A stretch of 64,000 bases of DNA from Seohaeicola zhoushanensis (GTDB taxonomy: Bacteria > Pseudomonadota > Alphaproteobacteria > Rhodobacterales > Rhodobacteraceae), in NCBI RefSeq assembly GCF_014656415.1, contig NZ_BNCJ01000013.1, forward strand, positions 1 through 64,000, in the 5' to 3' direction. Position 1 is the first letter of the stretch. Each line of letters opens with the position of its first letter. The notes below the pieces were generated by a model that was not told the origin of the DNA, made no database searches, and worked only from the letters and a program-made list of their open reading frames with translations. A program made the position numbers and the translations under genes. Positions 34,254-42,373 of the stretch are shown here, piece by piece.

Positions 34254-35453
34254 TCAGTAAGACCGGGGCAGACCGAGCACGTGCTCGGACACGTAGTTCA
34301 TGATCATCTCGCGGCTGACCGGGGCGATCCGGGGCAGCATGATCTCGCGCAGGTAGCGCTCGACGTTGTATTCCTTGGCGTATCCGAAGCCACCGTGCGT
34401 GCGGACAACCTGATCGCAGGTGGCAAAAGCGGCATCAGCGGCAAGGTATTTGGCTGCGTTTGCCTGAGCGCCGCAAGGCTGGCCGCTGTCATAGAGTTTC
34501 GCCGCGAGCCAGACCATGAGATCGGCCGCTTCGAGCGACATCCAGCTTTGGGCGAGCGGATGTTGAATCGCCTGGTTCTTGCCAATCGGCCGGCCGAAAA
34601 CGACGCGGTCGTTGGCATACTGGACCCCGTGGGCCAGCGAACGTCGGCCCAGCCCGACACATTCCGCCGCGATCAGAACCCGTTCGGGGTTGAGGCTGTC
34701 CAGCAGCATGCGGAAGCCCTTACCCTCTTCCCCGATGCGGTCTTCCTCGGGGATGACGAGGTTGTCGATGAAGATCGCGTTCGAGTTGACGGCGTTTCGT
34801 CCCATCTTGTCGATCTCGCGGACCTCGATCCGGTCGCGGTTGAAATCGGTGTAGAACAGCGTCAAGCCGTCAGTGCGCTTTGCACAGTCTTCCTTCGGCG
34901 TGGTTCGGGTCAGCAGAAAGATCTTCGTCGCCTGCTGTGCCGTCGTCGTCCAGACCTTGCGGCCGTTCACGATGTAGTTGTCGCCCTGCCGCACCGCGCG
35001 TGTGGTGATCGCGGTGGTATCGAGACCGGCGTCCGGTTCGGTCACGCCGAAGGCCACCTTGTCCTCGCCCCGCACAAGGGGCGGCACGATCCGGGACTTC
35101 TGTTCCTCGGTGCCGTACAGCAACACGGGATGCGGTCCGAAAAGGTTGATATGGAAGGTCGAGCAGGCCGAGATCGCCCCGGCGGAATTGGCCACGGTCT
35201 GCATCATGATCGCCGCTTCGGTCACGCCAAGGCCGGCGCCGCCGTATTGTTCGGGCATGGTCAGACCCAGCCAGCCCTGTTCGGCCAGAGCCTTGTGGAA
35301 TTCATGCGGGAAGCTGTGCGTCTTTTCCTTTTCACGCCAGTATTCGTCATCGAAGCCATCGCAGAGCTTCTTGATGGCGCGGTGAATCCCCGCGCGATCT
35401 TCATTGGCTTCAACACCAGGCGGAAGGGCTTCGGACAAGAGGTTGGCAGTCAT
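34254..35453 (-). CDS. Acyl-CoA dehydrogenase (branched-chain type)
   Basis: 399 aa. ACAD landmarks: AFGVTEPDAGLDTTAITT (about residues 130-147), RKVWTTTAQQATKIF, LNPERVLIAAECVG with a helix-G Glu as in isovaleryl/branched-chain enzymes, and THGGFGYAKEYNVERYLRE. The classical C-terminal YEGT Glu is missing (IAPVSREMIMNYV), which supports the helix-G catalytic base. It oxidises the racemase product to an enoyl-CoA, with ETF as electron acceptor. A 97-bp gap separates it from the flavin reductase gene upstream, which otherwise belongs to the same operon. Confidence 0.9.
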   Translation of the reverse strand: MTANLLSEALPPGVEANEDRAGIHRAIKKLCDGFDDEYWREKEKTHSFPHEFHKALAEQGWLGLTMPEQYGGAGLGVTEAAIMMQTVANSAGAISACSTFHINLFGPHPVLLYGTEEQKSRIVPPLVRGEDKVAFGVTEPDAGLDTTAITTRAVRQGDNYIVNGRKVWTTTAQQATKIFLLTRTTPKEDCAKRTDGLTLFYTDFNRDRIEVREIDKMGRNAVNSNAIFIDNLVIPEEDRIGEEGKGFRMLLDSLNPERVLIAAECVGLGRRSLAHGVQYANDRVVFGRPIGKNQAIQHPLAQSWMSLEAADLMVWLAAKLYDSGQPCGAQANAAKYLAADAAFATCDQVVRTHGGFGYAKEYNVERYLREIMLPRIAPVSREMIMNYVSEHVLGLPRSY

Positions 35454-35550
35454 TGGTTCGCTCTCCTAATTCGAAACCCAGCGGCACCGTGCGGATGTCG
35501 GTGGCCAGATGAGCCTGTTTCATTTGCGGGTGTTTCAGGGGATGCAGGCC

Positions 35551-36339
35551 TCAGACGGCTGCGAACCGTCCCTTGCGCCCGTCGAGGTAGACCATGGGAT
35601 CGAGTTCGCCGTCGGTGCGCACGGATTCGACTTGCCCCACGAAAATGGAATGAGTTCCATAGCGCCACTTTTCGGCGACGCTGCAGAAGATGTTGGCCTG
35701 CGCATCCGGGAGATAGGGCAGATTCGCCTGGACCTGCCAGTCGCCGAGGCTGAAGCGCGCCTCGCCTTTCAACTCTCCGCTGAACGCGCCGAGCAACGCG
35801 TCGTGGTTGCCCCCCATGAGGTTGGCGCAGAAGCGGCCTTCGGCCCGCAGAGGGTCGTGGATGCTGGCCTGGGCGTTGACGCAGACCAGGATCGATGGTG
35901 GATCGAAGCTTAGCGAGGTAACCGAGGTTGCGGCCATGCCATGGCGCCGGCCGGCGCTCATCGTGGTGATGAGACAGGGGGTGGCGGCCAGGCGGCGCAT
36001 GGCAAGACGGAAACTGTCGCTGACCTGGGGCGCGACCTCGGCCCACTCCAGATGGGCCTTGACGGCCGAGCCATCGGCGCTGATCCAGCCATGCGGGGCG
36101 GCCTTGGCGACCATTTGATCGAGACCGGTCTGCCAGTGAGTGTCGGCAGGCCCGGTCGTGCGCAGCCATGACAAGGACACCCAGGCGGTGTCCTTGTCGG
36201 CGAGGGTCAGCGAAGGTTCGAGAGACAGTTGGTGCGACGCGAAACTGGTGGCAGTCCGGTCGCACATGACGACCTTGAACCGGGAAAAGTCCTCGGCGAG
36301 ATCCAGCGCCATTCGGTCTCCCCTGACCCGCACTTCCAT
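35551..36339 (-). CDS. Flavin reductase with ~105-residue N-terminal extra domain
   Basis: 262 aa. ATG 36339 follows GGGAGG; the frame extends upstream into the monooxygenase gene but is not real there. Residues about 108-262 form the split-barrel flavin reductase (SFRLAMRRLAATPCLITTMSAG, TSVTSLSFDPPSILVCVN, CANLMGGNHDALLGAFSG). It would supply reduced FMN to the luciferase-like monooxygenase encoded 12 bp upstream. Residues 1-105 are a separate, unrecognised segment (with TAWVSLSWLRTTGPAD) not found in ordinary reductases of 160-180 aa. It may mediate partner docking or sense substrate. Confidence 0.82.
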   Translation of the reverse strand: MEVRVRGDRMALDLAEDFSRFKVVMCDRTATSFASHQLSLEPSLTLADKDTAWVSLSWLRTTGPADTHWQTGLDQMVAKAAPHGWISADGSAVKAHLEWAEVAPQVSDSFRLAMRRLAATPCLITTMSAGRRHGMAATSVTSLSFDPPSILVCVNAQASIHDPLRAEGRFCANLMGGNHDALLGAFSGELKGEARFSLGDWQVQANLPYLPDAQANIFCSVAEKWRYGTHSIFVGQVESVRTDGELDPMVYLDGRKGRFAAV

Positions 36340-36350
36340 GTCCGGCCTCC

Positions 36351-37523
36351 CTATTCGCCAGCCTTGCGCTGCGCCGCGGCCTTCCCTGCCTCGTGCTGCG
36401 CAAAGGCCGCATCGGACGCGGTCTTTCGGCGGGCCTGGAAGTCCGTATTCTGGGCGATCATCCAATCCTGCGTTGCGACCCGGTTCCGGTTGGTCTTTGC
36501 GAAATGCGGCATGACGTAGCGCGCGTAGAGCTCGTAGGACTTGCGGGTCGCGGCGGGGTCGGCCCAATCGACGTGCTGTGCCAGGAAGACACCGAATTCG
36601 CCCTGCTTGCCCTGCATCCGCTCGATCATCTCGATGGCGTCATCCGGGGTGCCGATGACCGCGCGCTTGCTGTCGATCAGCGCCTTTGTCAGTTCCTTGC
36701 CCCTCGCTCCGAAGGGGTTCGGCGAGACGAGCTGATAGTAGTCGCCCCATTCGTCCAGACCCCATTCTACGTTCTTCAGCGCCTGCTCGCGGGTTTCAGC
36801 GATGTGGATCGGAGCGACGAGGCGCAGGTTGTTGCGGTCCATCGTGTTGCCGTATTCCTGAGCCGTTTCGCAGGCGATCTTCCAATTGGTATCCAGCACG
36901 TTGAACCCGCCGCTATCGGAAGCGGCCACGCAGAGCATCGAGGCTCCGAACTTGCCGGCGGCATGCCCGCCAGACGGGGTGCCGGCGCTGGCAACCGCGA
37001 TTTCCGGCAGGGGCCGGGAATAGGGCAGCAGATGGGCGCGCGCGTTCTGGAGCTTGTACCATTCCGTCTCTTCGGTGACTTCCTCGCCCTTCAGCAGACG
37101 GATGATGACATCCAGCGCCTCGAGCATCCGGTTGCGGGTGGTCTTGGGTTCGATCGCCTGCATGTGCGCGTCGCCGACCAGCAGCCCCGGCCCGAAGCCG
37201 AAGCTGACGCGGCCGCGTGTCTGATGGTCGAGCTGCGCGATGCGGTTCGCGACCATCAGCGGGTTGTGATAGGGCAGCGAGATGACGCCCGTGCCGAAGC
37301 GGATGCGTTTGGTCGCTTCGGCGGCGGCCGAGATGAACAGTTCGGGGGAACTGATGATTTCCATGCCGCCCGAGTGGTGTTCGCCGATCCAGACTTCGTC
37401 AAAGCCGAGGTCTTCCCACAGCTTGCAGTAGTCGATGTCGCGCCGCAGCAGCGTCGAGGGGCTTTCGCCGATGGGGTGATATGGCGCCAGGAAGATACCG
37501 TGACGAAGCTGGATATCCGACAT
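36351..37523 (-). CDS. Luciferase-like flavin-dependent monooxygenase (limonene monooxygenase/LimB-like)
   Basis: 390 aa, first gene of the operon. LLM-family motifs: HGIFLAPYHPIGESPS at the N-terminus, LGFDEVWIGEHHSGGMEIISSPELF (about residues 39-63), RFGTGVISLPYHNPLMVANRIAQLDH and GRVSFGFGPGL. The pattern is the one I associate with LimB-type limonene 1,2-monooxygenases and related two-component enzymes that epoxidise or Baeyer-Villiger-oxidise alicyclic compounds using FMNH2. The next gene encodes the reductase. The C-terminal tail is charged and Ala/Lys-rich. Substrate assignment is by family only. Confidence 0.87.
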   Translation of the reverse strand: MSDIQLRHGIFLAPYHPIGESPSTLLRRDIDYCKLWEDLGFDEVWIGEHHSGGMEIISSPELFISAAAEATKRIRFGTGVISLPYHNPLMVANRIAQLDHQTRGRVSFGFGPGLLVGDAHMQAIEPKTTRNRMLEALDVIIRLLKGEEVTEETEWYKLQNARAHLLPYSRPLPEIAVASAGTPSGGHAAGKFGASMLCVAASDSGGFNVLDTNWKIACETAQEYGNTMDRNNLRLVAPIHIAETREQALKNVEWGLDEWGDYYQLVSPNPFGARGKELTKALIDSKRAVIGTPDDAIEMIERMQGKQGEFGVFLAQHVDWADPAATRKSYELYARYVMPHFAKTNRNRVATQDWMIAQNTDFQARRKTASDAAFAQHEAGKAAAQRKAGE

Positions 37524-37634
37524 TCATTTCCTCCTTCAGGACCCTGGTCCGGACGCCGCCATTACTGTGTTCGCGACACGATGACGGCTAAAATAAATCT
37601 AAGGGATGGTCAATAGTACTTCTTTGGGGAGTTT

Positions 37635-37662
37635 CATGGCTCAACCCCTTGGTCGAGCCATG
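37635..37662. promoter_or_regulatory. Inverted repeat CATGGCTC-N12-GAGCCATG
   Basis: Perfect 8-bp arms around a 12-base spacer, between the VOC stop and the monooxygenase operon start. On the minus strand TACTAT (37618-37613) could be a -10. It may be the operator of this operon, which lacks the TGTCCCC palindrome, or a transcript hairpin; no T run follows on the minus strand. Confidence 0.4.
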
Positions 37663-37671
37663 ACGCCGTGT

Positions 37672-38316
37672 TCAGTGGCCGGCGGACTTGGCGGCGTTGC
37701 GTTCGGCGCGGCGCTTGCGTGCGAGGTCGATCATCGCCTGGACGACGTCGTCACCCTGTTCCTTCGCCTTGCGCTTGGCATCGGTCCAGGCCCGGAAATC
37801 ATCGGCCGCGGTTTCGGTGTGATTGTTCCAGTCCTTGTCCAGGGGCGTGGTAATTTCCAGCCGGACGCCGTTGGGGTCGAAGAAGTAGATCGACAGGATG
37901 ATGCCGTGATCGGTCGGCCCGACGATGTCGATGTCGTTGGACTTGAGCCATTCGTACCATTCCAGCACCTTGTCGGTGCTGTCGACCTCGAGCGCGATAT
38001 GCGTAAAGACGTCATAGGCGGGGTGAGTGGACTTTGCCGGCGCAGGCAGCCCGGGTGCCTCGAAGAAGGCGAAGGTCGAGCCATCCTTCATCTTGAAGAA
38101 GAGGTGGAAATAAGGAAATGCGTCGCCGGTCGAGGGCACGGCATCGTCGATGACAGTGCTCGCAAGTTCCATTCCCATAATTCGGGTGTAGAAGTCGTGA
38201 GTTGCTTCGACGTCATGCGTGACCCAGGCCGCATGGTTGAGCATCATCGGCGTCAGGCCGGGATTGCGGGGCCGCGCGGTCGCGTGCGGTGCCTTTTGAA
38301 CGTCCACATTTGCCAT
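37672..38316 (-). CDS. VOC-family metalloprotein (glyoxalase/extradiol dioxygenase superfamily)
   Basis: 214 aa with one complete VOC domain: LNHAAWVTHDVEATHDFYTRIMGMEL (metal His), VFTHIALEVDSTDKVLEWYEWL (second His) and IYFFDPNGVRLEITTP (Glu). A Lys/Arg-rich helical tail of about 60 residues follows. Members include extradiol dioxygenases, glyoxalases and isomerases. One domain alone rules out a classical two-domain type I extradiol enzyme, although single-domain ones exist. A variant operator (38394-38412) lies upstream. Confidence 0.82.
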   Translation of the reverse strand: MANVDVQKAPHATARPRNPGLTPMMLNHAAWVTHDVEATHDFYTRIMGMELASTVIDDAVPSTGDAFPYFHLFFKMKDGSTFAFFEAPGLPAPAKSTHPAYDVFTHIALEVDSTDKVLEWYEWLKSNDIDIVGPTDHGIILSIYFFDPNGVRLEITTPLDKDWNNHTETAADDFRAWTDAKRKAKEQGDDVVQAMIDLARKRRAERNAAKSAGH

Positions 38317-38337
38317 GGCATTTACCTCAATTCATCA

Positions 38338-38354
38338 AGACCGAAAGGCGGTCT
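38338..38354. promoter_or_regulatory. Inverted repeat AGACCG-N5-CGGTCT
   Basis: AGACCG-AAAGG-CGGTCT, with 6-bp perfect arms, 22 bp before the VOC start. Its position would suit a repressor site or a short 5' leader hairpin. Confidence 0.35.
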
Positions 38355-38393
38355 GCTTCTGTTTCGAAATTAGCATCTGCGCGCTGGCTGGCG

Positions 38394-38412
38394 TGTCCCC
38401 CCCTATGGGACG
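38394..38412. promoter_or_regulatory. Palindromic operator variant with 5-bp spacer (VOC gene)
   Basis: TGTCCCC-CCCTA-TGGGACG, 12 of 14 arm positions but one base shorter in the spacer than site 1. It lies 78 bp upstream of the VOC gene. On the minus strand CTAATTT (38373-38367) follows after the usual 20-bp gap. Confidence 0.55.
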
Positions 38413-38444
38413 CCAGTTCCGCACGCTTAGAGTGGGTTCGATAA

Positions 38445-39626
38445 TCATCCCTGGAAAAGCCCGCGTTCGCGAAGCCAGCCAAGCTGTGTTTCGACCGCTT
38501 CCTTCAGATGATCCGGCTGGCCGGCGTAGTAATGGGTGCCGCCCTTGATCAGATGATGGGTCTTGTCCTTGCTCGCGGTGGCGGCGTGGATTGCCGGCGT
38601 GTGATAGGTGGGCACGGCGTCGTCCGCGCTGTTTTCAATGGCAAGGAAGGGCACCGTGATATGCGCCGCATTCTCCACGCCGTCGGCCTTGCTGTCCTCG
38701 ATGGACCATTGCGACAACCAGGACCGCAAAGTCGAGAAACGTCCAAGCGCGACCGGGCCCGAATTCGCGGTCTCGGGATCGCCGATATAGCTCCAGTTCG
38801 GCCTTCGGTCATTCGGATCCAGTGAAGGATCCACAAAGCGCGGGTCTGCAAATGTTCGGTGGGTCAGGAAAGGCCGCTCCAATTCGCCGGTGCCACGCGA
38901 TTTCAGATCGTGCAGCGTTTCCATGACCTGTGCGCGTATCTTGTCGATTCGCCAGCGTTGCGCCTTGCGATAGTCCGCGATGAATTCGGCAGAATAGGGC
39001 GCCTTGTTCGGGTTCGCGGGATCGTAGATATCCAGTTCGGGATCGCGTTTATCGGGGTCGAATTCGTCGAGAACCGAAGGATCGATATTGTCCAGAAGAA
39101 GCCGCGCCCGCGATATGTGGGCCGCTTGGAAGACAAGCGCATCCGCCGGGATCAGGCCGGCGCCTTTCACATCGACCGGGTCGCCGGCGGGTGTTTCGGT
39201 GATGGTCGGGTTCTGTGCCTGCGATTGGTACATCAGCGTCAGCGATCCACCACCGCTCCATCCCACAAGGACGACATGCCGGTATCCCAGTTCCTCTTTC
39301 GCGTGGCGGATGTAGGCGCCGAGGTCCAGCAGGACCTTTTCCATGATCAGCGCCGTGTCGTTTTTGGCATAACGGCTTGCCGCGCAGAGCACGTGCATTC
39401 CCTGCGCCACCAGAGCGCGGGGGACCGGCAGCAGCTGCAGTGTCGAGGCCGGATGCATGAAGACGCAGAGCGTATCCGAGGGGCAGCCCTCGGGAAGGAT
39501 CAGAATCCCTTCAAGGTTCACGTTTCCTTGATTGCCTGCAAACCCGTAGGTTTCGACGAACTGGCTGTTCTCGGCATACTGAAGGTGCAGCCAGCGAAAA
39601 GTCAGTTGATACGGCGCCTTGGTCAT
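38445..39626 (-). CDS. Alpha/beta hydrolase
   Basis: 393 aa. Nucleophile elbow VLVGWSGGGSLTLMY (about residues 117-131), acid in ENSADDAVP and catalytic His in KGGTHYYAGQ near the C-terminus. A long insertion between elbow and acid forms a large cap domain (about residues 150-310). No signal peptide, so cytoplasmic. The exact reaction (ester, lactone or C-C bond hydrolysis) is not clear. It diverges from the KstD-like gene, with two operator copies in the shared promoter region. Confidence 0.82.
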   Translation of the reverse strand: MTKAPYQLTFRWLHLQYAENSQFVETYGFAGNQGNVNLEGILILPEGCPSDTLCVFMHPASTLQLLPVPRALVAQGMHVLCAASRYAKNDTALIMEKVLLDLGAYIRHAKEELGYRHVVLVGWSGGGSLTLMYQSQAQNPTITETPAGDPVDVKGAGLIPADALVFQAAHISRARLLLDNIDPSVLDEFDPDKRDPELDIYDPANPNKAPYSAEFIADYRKAQRWRIDKIRAQVMETLHDLKSRGTGELERPFLTHRTFADPRFVDPSLDPNDRRPNWSYIGDPETANSGPVALGRFSTLRSWLSQWSIEDSKADGVENAAHITVPFLAIENSADDAVPTYHTPAIHAATASKDKTHHLIKGGTHYYAGQPDHLKEAVETQLGWLRERGLFQG

Positions 39627-39682
39627 CGAAACAGTCCCATCCTTGGAGTTGGAAGAACCTTAGTTTCGCGCGGGTCGGCGTG

Positions 39683-39702
39683 TGTCCCCTCTGGAAGTTA
39701 CA
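39683..39702. promoter_or_regulatory. Palindromic operator, site 5
   Basis: TGTCCCC-TCTGGA-AGTTACA, 11 of 14 arm positions. On the minus strand TAAGGT (39662-39657) starts after a 20-bp gap, matching the site 1 layout. It would drive the hydrolase gene at 38445-39626. Confidence 0.6.
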
Positions 39703-39707
39703 TCGAC

Positions 39708-39727
39708 GGTCCCTGCACGCGGGGGCA
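39708..39727. promoter_or_regulatory. Palindromic operator, site 6
   Basis: GGTCCCT-GCACGC-GGGGGCA, 11 of 14 arm positions, 25 bp from site 5. On the plus strand TAGTAT (39748-39753) starts after a 20-bp gap, and an overlapping TATAGT (39746-39751) is a strong -10. It would drive the KstD-like gene. Confidence 0.6.
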
Positions 39728-39783
39728 CCGGCGCGGGACGCGTCTTATAGTATTCGCGCAGATCAATCGCCGGGAGAAAACGC

Positions 39784-41445
39784 GTGAAAGACTTCGACGC
39801 TATTGTGATCGGTTCGGGTGTCAGCGGACTGACCACAGCCATCGTGGCGGCCCAGCAAGGGCTGAAGGTTTTGGTGATCGAGAAAGCCCCGGTGTTCGGT
39901 GGAACCACCGCCTATTCCGGCGGGGTTGGATGGATCCCGAACAACCATCTGATGCACGAGGCCGGGTTAGACGATAGCCGCGAGAAGGCCGAGACCTATC
40001 TGCGCGCGGTGCTTGGCAACCATTACGATCCGGAAATGATCGATGCATTCCTCGACAACGGGCCGAGGATGCTGAAACACATGATGGATACGACCGAACT
40101 GGATTTTGTCGTGACGCCGACGCCGGATTACGAACCGGACAAGCCGAGCGCCTATCATTCACGTGGCGTGCTCGCCAAGGAATACGACGGGACGCGCCTG
40201 GGGAAACACCTCGACCTTCTGCGCCGTCCGCTCGACACGCTGACGGTTCTGGGCGGGATGCAGGTGGCGGGCGCGGACATCACCCCGCTGCGGACAGCAT
40301 TCCAGACCCCTGCCAGCTTTGGCTATACCACCCGGACCGTTGCCCGTTATGCCCGCCAGAAGGCGACCCATGGCCGAGCGACACGTTTGGTCAGCGGCAA
40401 TGCTCTTGCCGCGCGGCTTCTCAAATCCGCGCTGGATGCCGGCGTGACGCTGTGGAACGAGACGCCGGCACTGGAGCTTCTCAAGACCGGGGGGCGCATC
40501 ACCGGTGTCAAGGCGCGCCATAAGGGCCAGGAAATTGTTCTCACCGCGCGGAAGGCCGTCGTGCTGGCGTCGGGTGGCTTTGGTGCGAGTGAAGGGATGC
40601 GCAAGGAGTTTATGCCCAATCCCGAGCACCATCGTTCGATCCAACCTTCCGAGAACGTCGGGGACGGCGCCCGCATGGGGGAAGCTGTGGGTGGGCGCAT
40701 GGCGCGCGACAATCCCTCGAACGCGATCTTCATCCCGATTTCCGAGCACCGCGAGGCGGACGGAACCGTCAAACGCTTTCCGCATATCATGATCGACCGC
40801 TACATGCCCGGGTCGATTGCGGTAGACGAGACTGGTCAACGCTTTGTCAACGAAGGGCTGTCCTACCAGCATTACGTGACGACGATGCACGCGCGGAACA
40901 TGACACGGTCGTATCTGATCGGCGACCGGCGTTTCCTGCGGAAATACGGGATGGGGCTGGTGAGGCCCTTCCCCTACCCGATCGGCAAATGGCTGAAGAA
41001 CGGATATCTGACCGAAGGCGCGACGCTTCAGGACCTGGCGCGCAAGATCGGCGTCGATCCGGCAGGACTGCAGGACACGGTCGAACGGTTCAACGGCTTC
41101 GCGCGCAAGGGGGCGGATGCGGATTTCGGTCGCGGAGCAGACGCGCATTCGCGTTATCGCGGCGATCAGACGGTCAAGCCGAACCCGAGCCTTGCACCGC
41201 TGGAAACAGGGCCATTCTATGCGATCACGCTGTATCCGGGTGACCTCAGCTCGGTTGCGGGGCTTGTCACCGACGGTCGGACGCGGGTTCTGGATGAGGC
41301 GGGCAAGCCGATTGCCGGGTTGTATGCTGTCGGACTCGACATGAATTCGATGACCAAGGGCATGTATCCGGCCGGCGGGTCGAGCCTCGGGCCGGGATTG
41401 ACCTTCGGCTACATCGCCGGGAACGAGATCGCCGCGGCGGAGTGA
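39784..41445 (+). CDS. FAD-dependent dehydrogenase of the 3-ketosteroid delta1-dehydrogenase/fumarate reductase type
   Basis: 553 aa, GTG start with GGGAGA before it. FAD motif DAIVIGSGVSGLTTAIVAAQ at the N-terminus, GGTTAYSGGVGWIPNN (about residues 39-54), VVLASGGFGASEGMR in the middle, and GMYPAGGSSLGPGLTFGYIAGNE at the C-terminus, where KstD enzymes carry the Tyr...Gly pair that polarises the 3-keto group. Members introduce a double bond next to a ring ketone. A cyclic ketone substrate is likely; whether it is a steroid is unknown. Two operator copies precede it. Confidence 0.87.
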   Translation: MKDFDAIVIGSGVSGLTTAIVAAQQGLKVLVIEKAPVFGGTTAYSGGVGWIPNNHLMHEAGLDDSREKAETYLRAVLGNHYDPEMIDAFLDNGPRMLKHMMDTTELDFVVTPTPDYEPDKPSAYHSRGVLAKEYDGTRLGKHLDLLRRPLDTLTVLGGMQVAGADITPLRTAFQTPASFGYTTRTVARYARQKATHGRATRLVSGNALAARLLKSALDAGVTLWNETPALELLKTGGRITGVKARHKGQEIVLTARKAVVLASGGFGASEGMRKEFMPNPEHHRSIQPSENVGDGARMGEAVGGRMARDNPSNAIFIPISEHREADGTVKRFPHIMIDRYMPGSIAVDETGQRFVNEGLSYQHYVTTMHARNMTRSYLIGDRRFLRKYGMGLVRPFPYPIGKWLKNGYLTEGATLQDLARKIGVDPAGLQDTVERFNGFARKGADADFGRGADAHSRYRGDQTVKPNPSLAPLETGPFYAITLYPGDLSSVAGLVTDGRTRVLDEAGKPIAGLYAVGLDMNSMTKGMYPAGGSSLGPGLTFGYIAGNEIAAAE

Positions 41446-41460
41446 TCCCCCGCGGCTTGA

Positions 41461-41477
41461 CCGGTCGCCGGGACCGG
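41461..41477. other. Hairpin between convergent genes
   Basis: CCGGTC-GCCGG-GACCGG, a 6-bp GC stem between the KstD-like and SDR stop codons. There is no T run on either side, so it is only a possible weak terminator. Confidence 0.35.
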
Positions 41478-41485
41478 GCTTTCAC

Positions 41486-42313
41486 TCAGGTGTCGGATTG
41501 CCACTTCTGCACCATCAGCGCCTGCGAAAGTCCGCCGTCACAGCAGATTTCCTGCGCGGTGATATAGGATGCCATGGGCGACGCCAGGAAGACGGCAAGA
41601 TCGGCGACCTCGCGCGGGGCGCCCATGCGATGCAGCGGGATGCGTTCGGCCCGGGCCGCCTGCGTTGCCTTTGACATATTGGCCAGCAGCAGTGGGGTCA
41701 GGACAGAGCCGGGGCTGATGACATTGACCCGCACCCCATGTTCGGCCCATTCCACACCCATCGTCTGCGACAGGTGGATCAGGGCCGCCTTGCTGGTGCC
41801 ATAGGAACCGCCGTTCGGATAGGCGCGGCCACCGGCGAGCGAAGCGACGTTCACGACCGAGGCGGCCGGGCTTTTCTTCAGCATCGGCAGCGCGCTGCGC
41901 GCCAGTTGCAGGGCGCCTTCCACATTGACCTCGAAGGACTTGCGCCAGCTGGCCAGATCGGCGTCGACCAAGGGTCGGGGCGTGATGACCCCGGCGCAGT
42001 TGACCAGCATGTCCAGTCGGCCCAAATCGGAGTCGATCTTCGCCAGCGCGGCGTCGATGTCGGCCTGTTGGCAGACGTCCATCGAGACTGCGATCGCCGT
42101 TCCGCCCTTCGACTGAATATCTGCCGCCACGCTGTCTGCCATGTCGGGACGCAGGTCCGCGACAACGACCTTTGCGCCATTGGCGGCAAAGGCATGTGCG
42201 ATTGCTTCGCCGATCCCGCTGCCACCGCCGGCGACCAGTGCCACCATGTCCTCGATTGTCGAGGTCTTCATCCAGTCGCGTCGCAGGTCGTCTGCATTGC
42301 GGTCATCGGTCAT
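41486..42313 (-). CDS. SDR oxidoreductase
   Basis: 275 aa, ATG preceded by GGAGACGA. Classical SDR: cofactor motif VALVAGGGSGIGEAIAHAF (about residues 24-42), NCAG, catalytic Ser region NVASLAGG and YGTSK (about residues 167-171). The acidic residue after beta-2 (VVADLRPD) suggests NAD preference. It oxidises an alcohol or reduces a ketone. It converges on the KstD-like gene and is upstream-adjacent to the TRAP permease on the same strand, 60 bp away. Confidence 0.88.
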   Translation of the reverse strand: MTDDRNADDLRRDWMKTSTIEDMVALVAGGGSGIGEAIAHAFAANGAKVVVADLRPDMADSVAADIQSKGGTAIAVSMDVCQQADIDAALAKIDSDLGRLDMLVNCAGVITPRPLVDADLASWRKSFEVNVEGALQLARSALPMLKKSPAASVVNVASLAGGRAYPNGGSYGTSKAALIHLSQTMGVEWAEHGVRVNVISPGSVLTPLLLANMSKATQAARAERIPLHRMGAPREVADLAVFLASPMASYITAQEICCDGGLSQALMVQKWQSDT

Positions 42314-42373
42314 AGAGTCGTCTCCAATTGATTTCTTCGTCCGGGCTGCGGGAAGGGCGCATGCGGTGCCGCG

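Noticed and set aside
39784-41445. Calling the region a steroid degradation cluster on the basis of the KstD-like gene
   Set aside because: The flavoprotein family is broad, and ring-cleavage hallmarks (KshA, HsaC-type enzymes) were not found in the window.
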